Positions 31,801-33,947 of a stretch of 33,947 nucleotides of DNA are shown here, one piece after another; the first letter of the stretch is position 1; each line of letters opens with the position of its first letter. The DNA lies in IMG/VR virus record IMGVR_UViG_3300032296_003616, positions 1 to 33,947 of that record; one strand, written 5' to 3'. Under the pieces are notes generated by a model. It was not told where the DNA came from. It did not search any database and saw only the letters and a program-made list of their open reading frames with translations. This DNA comes from a virus. A program made the position numbers and the translations under genes.

Positions 31801-32593
31801 AACGTTCTACGGTACATCAGCGTTTTACGGTAATCACACATTAAGTGGAAGTAATACCATTACCGGCAATACAATAATGAGTGGTAGCATTAGAGTAAGT
31901 GGTTCATCTACTTTCAATAATAGTGAGTTTATCGTAACCGGCTCTACATCTATATTAGGCAATTTTAATGTAAAAGGCACATCTATATTTTCAGACTCAA
32001 CATTTACCGTTACAGGTTCGCAATACTTTACTGGATCGTCTTTTATAAACGGTAATCAGTCATTAACTGGAAACTCAACAGTTACAGGTTCGTTAAATGT
32101 AATAGGAAACATCAACGTGGTGAGCGGTTCTTCATTCACAAGATGGGGCAACAAGCTATTTAACTACGCTCAATTCGCCAATACAGCCTCTATACCAGCA
32201 ACCGCTAACGTATCAGCGTCGTTTACTTTACCTCTAGCATACTTTAAAGACGGTATAAACATAACTAGCAGTAGTAGGATTACCTTTGAAAATACTGGAC
32301 TATACAATATACAATACGTAGCGATAGCAAACCAAGGAAGTGGAACACCAAGCCTTCACATGTGGTTTAAAAAAACAGGATCGAACATAGATAATTCTAG
32401 TGCACAGATACAGCTACAGAACAACAGTCAAACAGCGTTAACTTACAACTTTGCTTTTCCTTTCAATGCAGGAGAATACGTTGAACTGTGGTACCACACT
32501 ACGACAACAAACACGTCGTTTCCATACACAGCGGCAGGAAGCGGATTCCCAGCAACACCATCAATAATAGTAACAGTAACACAGATAGCATAA
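28847..32593 (+). CDS. Long tail fibre with repeated GTASWA modules and a C1q-like C-terminal domain
   Basis: A 1248-residue fibre. Residues 1-45 (KLRRSNVPGKIPTTESIDFGEIALN) form the virion-attachment N-terminus common to environmental fibre proteins. Five GSLxGTASWA-type modules, each followed by an Ala/Ser-rich helical stretch, separate beta domains. Residues about 510-620 form a domain with SSTWAFTHSLGVRTPIISVFD. Residues about 704-887 form another, with WVRVRNQTGTLITNGSAV and GLATHDIENGTDGFVTTFGL. Residues 930-1098 are short GSxxIxGN strand repeats, probably a beta helix. Residues from about 1105 (SFTLPLAYFKDGI, ENTGLYNIQYVA, NAGEYVELWYH) resemble a C1q/TNF-type jelly roll, a likely receptor-binding tip. 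Confidence 0.9.
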   Translation: MSNQYLKLRRSNVPGKIPTTESIDFGEIALNTYDGLAYMKINGPNGIEVVPIASSSGSFSGNFTGTFSGSLFGTASWAYSSSVAISSSYALSSSQAESASYLNPLNQNVTITGSLYINGTASIDVLNVRYISSSVIYSSGSNVFGDSTQDTQELFGTVIVSGSQSITGSLKVSQGITGSLLGTSSWALNALTTSYTPGLSNNGTQYYLPVWTNTSSLSTSSLYDDGSVLKSVYGGNDIGLKLDFANASYALGDFNNISGSTKLVINDTALTITITGSLIAPSITGSLYGTASWAENALRASDVLGGKAPHVPYFDTDTTLATSSIYQSGSTSVIINQDANTTANPEALYVWQPHPTSINVISGKGNLDNYLQLNIQNTNQGGDASSDVVATANNGNESTNYIDMGVNSENYNGFLGGPNDAYLYSAGENLWIGNYSDGKNVYFFNSSSEAALITLTPSNTVDVNTRLNAPNTTGSLHGTASWALNVISASHAVNSDFAGYAQAAGVAANGGVTQIIAGSGVSLVPANGLGNVTVIATGVGGVTILSGSNVTESFVNSSTWAFTHSLGVRTPIISVFDSNYNQVIPESIQLIDTASAIITFPTLESGFAVASVGGVTGNALSSSYSLFATYADTASFYAETDPVFVARSASLATTGSNVFRGTQTMSGSLILVNGATGSLLGTASYALNALSASYAQTASYSSNLQISGSINNVDYIDFKPYAAGTSPTWRDGRLFYDSGSGTVAFYNWEQDVTLNVGQESWVRVRNQTGTLITNGSAVKLSGAVGDRPTIILAQSTDEVQTPTFNNDIIGLATHDIENGTDGFVTTFGLVNGVNTAAYSAGDLLWVSQSAGQYTNVAPSAPYDKIFIGVVTRANVNNGSIFVTPSQPMHFHDISSVSQSGNYTQGDLWMFKASGSSGVWTNTKQLSGSYSVIGSLTISGSSTFTNIGPAVFTGSVNITGSTTQTGNNTLIGNTILSGSVDISGSQTFYGTSAFYGNHTLSGSNTITGNTIMSGSIRVSGSSTFNNSEFIVTGSTSILGNFNVKGTSIFSDSTFTVTGSQYFTGSSFINGNQSLTGNSTVTGSLNVIGNINVVSGSSFTRWGNKLFNYAQFANTASIPATANVSASFTLPLAYFKDGINITSSSRITFENTGLYNIQYVAIANQGSGTPSLHMWFKKTGSNIDNSSAQIQLQNNSQTALTYNFAFPFNAGEYVELWYHTTTTNTSFPYTAAGSGFPATPSIIVTVTQIA

Positions 32594-32594
32594 A

Positions 32595-33092
32595 ATGAGA
32601 ATATTTCAACCCATAGTAACCTCTTCGCTTAACGTACAAGATACGGTGACAGCAGTTGCTTTTACAGGCAGCCTTTATGGTACTGCTTCATGGGCCCATT
32701 CATCATCTTATGCCACAAACGCAATAAATGCTCAAAGCAGCTCCAACTTTACTGTAACCAATACATTAAAGATAGACGATACAGCGATAAACGTACAGTC
32801 TGCGCTATCAACTGTCGTTGGATCAAACAACATATATAACACGCCAACGGGTTCATACACAGCATTCTTTGGAAAATACACAATATATAAAAACACAAAC
32901 GCACGAGCAGGTGAATTTATGGCTGTGTGGAACGATGCTTTACCCGTAGTATACACAGACACGTCAACAACAGACATAGGAAACACAGCAGATATAACTC
33001 TCACAGCAACGCTTGTTGGCAGCGATATTCAAGTAAATGCTAATGCTTTATCGTCTGGTTGGACTGTAAAGATGCTCGGCACTTTTATCTAA
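32595..33092 (+). CDS. Short fibre protein with one GTASWA module
   Basis: A 165-residue protein starting one base after the long fibre. Residues 1-50 carry the same attachment-type start plus GSLYGTASWAHSSSYATNA as the long fibre. The remainder is a single beta domain ending with LSSGWTVKMLGTFI. It looks like a truncated or alternative fibre tip built from the same module set, either an accessory fibre or a recombination donor. The function is inferred from composition. Confidence 0.75.
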   Translation: MRIFQPIVTSSLNVQDTVTAVAFTGSLYGTASWAHSSSYATNAINAQSSSNFTVTNTLKIDDTAINVQSALSTVVGSNNIYNTPTGSYTAFFGKYTIYKNTNARAGEFMAVWNDALPVVYTDTSTTDIGNTADITLTATLVGSDIQVNANALSSGWTVKMLGTFI

Positions 33093-33097
33093 CTTAC

Positions 33098-33107
33098 CAT
33101 ATTTATT
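33098..33107 (+). promoter_or_regulatory. CATATTTATT motif, candidate late promoter
   Basis: CATATTTATT in the 56-nt gap after the short fibre gene, 41 nt before the ATG at 33149. The flanking ACCATATTTATTACTG closely resembles the copy at 28782 (GCATATTTATTACTGG). Confidence 0.5.
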
Positions 33108-33148
33108 ACTGAGTATTTGGTTGGATAGGGAAAACTAAAATACAAAAC

Positions 33149-33568
33149 ATGGCCAATGAATTCGTAGCGCGCAACGGTATAATTGCGCTAAATAACTCCA
33201 CTGTATCAGGGTCACTAAACGTTACTCAACGCATAGTAGCCCAATCAGTATCAGCTAGCTTTTCAGGCTCAGGAGCAAATCTATATGACATACCAGCATC
33301 AGGTATTGTAGGTCTAAACCTATCCCAAATATCATCAGGCAGTGTATCTGCATCTATATCACCGTCAACTGGCTTTAGAGTAAATACTAACGCAACAATA
33401 AGTGGATCACTAACAGTAAACGGCGTAACTGATGGAACCGGATCTGGACACGTGATAATGTACAACACAGCATCAGGCCAGTTCTTCTTTACTGCATCAT
33501 CGGCAATAGGTGGTGGGAACGCAACAAACGACAATTTTCAACAAATATTTCTATTAATGGGAGGATAA
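33149..33568 (+). CDS. Small fibre-like structural protein
   Basis: A 139-residue Ser/Gly/Thr-rich protein with an attachment-like start (NEFVARNGIIALNNSTVSGSL), GSLNVTQ and GSLTVNG strands, and the phrase TASGQFFFTASSAIGGG, which echoes ASGQIYYTASSAIS in the fibre gene at 24920. That echo suggests shared ancestry between the two. It ends in a flexible NDNFQQIFLLMGG. Its stop lies 4 nt before the next gene. It is probably a minor fibre or tail protein. Confidence 0.75.
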   Translation: MANEFVARNGIIALNNSTVSGSLNVTQRIVAQSVSASFSGSGANLYDIPASGIVGLNLSQISSGSVSASISPSTGFRVNTNATISGSLTVNGVTDGTGSGHVIMYNTASGQFFFTASSAIGGGNATNDNFQQIFLLMGG

Positions 33569-33572
33569 AACT

Positions 33573-33899
33573 ATGAACGTAGCAAAAGTACTAGGGCAGA
33601 CAGTATCAACAGGCAGCACAGTAAATTTATATACTGTACCTGCATTAACACAAACAGTAGTGTCAACGCTCACAGTAGCAAACCTAACTGCCGGTGCAGG
33701 AACATTTAGTGTTGCTGTTAGAGTATCAGGTTCAACATTAGAGAACAAACACTACATCTACAGAAATGTATCGCTACCAGCTAGTGATACGTTTGCAGCA
33801 ACGTTTGGTATAACGATGGCTGCTACAGACATAGTAACTGTAGCTTCATCAGTATCAAGCTCATTTAATTTATTTGGACAAGAAGTATCAACAACATAA
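33573..33899 (+). CDS. Small beta-sandwich virion protein
   Basis: A 108-residue protein with the pattern KVLGQTVSTGSTVNLYTVPALTQTVV, HYIYRNVSLPASDTF and GITMAATDIVTVASSV. I recognise this from small structural proteins of many marine and cyanobacterial myoviruses (the form 'VLGQ...LYTVP...TVVSTL'). It is probably an Ig-like decoration or tail-associated protein. It is the only gene in the window with a Shine-Dalgarno-like GGGAGG upstream, but those bases also encode the last residues of the preceding protein. Confidence 0.8.
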   Translation: MNVAKVLGQTVSTGSTVNLYTVPALTQTVVSTLTVANLTAGAGTFSVAVRVSGSTLENKHYIYRNVSLPASDTFAATFGITMAATDIVTVASSVSSSFNLFGQEVSTT

Positions 33900-33902
33900 T
33901 AA

Positions 33903-33947
33903 ATGGCACAAGGAACTTCTACAACAACATCAATACCGTTTGCAAAC
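33903..33947 (+). CDS. Truncated 3' gene, probable tail protein start
   Basis: An ATG at 33903 opens a frame of 15 codons (MAQGTSTTTSIPFAN) running off the window, three bases after the previous stop. The Ser/Thr-rich start ending in PFAN is like the N-termini of phage neck or tail appendage proteins, but too little is present to assign it. Confidence 0.5.
   Translation, partial: MAQGTSTTTSIPFAN

Noticed and set aside
33551-33572. Shine-Dalgarno site GGGAGG before the gene at 33573
   Set aside because: The bases encode the final Met-Gly-Gly of the preceding protein, and no other gene in the window shows such a site.
1-33947. tRNA genes
   Set aside because: No cloverleaf with a TTCRANYC-type T-arm and CCA-compatible acceptor stem was noticed on either strand by eye. 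A tRNA scan would settle it.

Overview
The window is the virion-morphogenesis region of a distant T4-like (gp23-type) contractile-tailed phage, almost certainly from an environmental (probably aquatic) sample. All recognisable genes lie on the + strand. The host is probably a Bacteroidota bacterium. Start codons are preceded by A-rich leaders with essentially no Shine-Dalgarno sequence, one gene carries a flavobacterial-looking signal peptide ending FSQ, and the tail fibres use GTASWA and SHAEG repeat modules that I associate with phages of such hosts. The host call is an inference.

Layout. 1-2676: small conserved phage proteins (a Cys-rich fragment, a zinc-ribbon protein, a DUF3008 protein, a ferritin-like helical protein, a basic two-Cys protein and a WHRD protein). 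2673-6712: a tight run of genes with ATGA overlaps, most of which begin with a short hydrophobic leader ending in (L/I/V)-x-E; these look like T4 capsid-targeting sequences. 6763-8031: a conserved phage protein and a possible spanin-like membrane pair. 8033-18840: the DNA-packaging and head module, in the order large terminase gp17, portal gp20, two helical proteins, a 42-residue basic peptide, a core-like protein, prohead protease gp21, scaffold gp22 and major capsid gp23, closed by a strong terminator. 18948-20821: a Vsr-like homing-endonuclease cassette. 21005-24602: PhoH, then neck and tail-completion proteins gp13, gp14 and a gp15 candidate. 24602-33947: tail-fibre and adhesin genes, including an 18-copy SHAEG (YadA-head-like) repeat, a ConA/arabinofuranosidase-like lectin fold, a 1248-residue fibre with a C1q-like tip, and a truncated last gene.

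How it fits together. gp22 and its neighbours would form the prohead core, gp23 the shell and gp20 the portal. gp21 would then cut after (L/I/V)-x-E sites in gp22, gp23 and the leader-bearing small proteins. gp17 would fill the head, gp13/14/15 would close the neck, and the fibre genes supply host recognition.

A ten-base motif, (C/T/A/G)ATATTTAT(A/T), sits just upstream of many genes. Its core is the reverse complement of the T4 late promoter TATAAATA, but it is read in the sense direction. It is the best candidate for this phage's late promoter. The most interesting proposal is a set of modular internal head proteins, including a 697-residue composite protein with a nuclease-like segment, carried in the capsid by interchangeable leaders.
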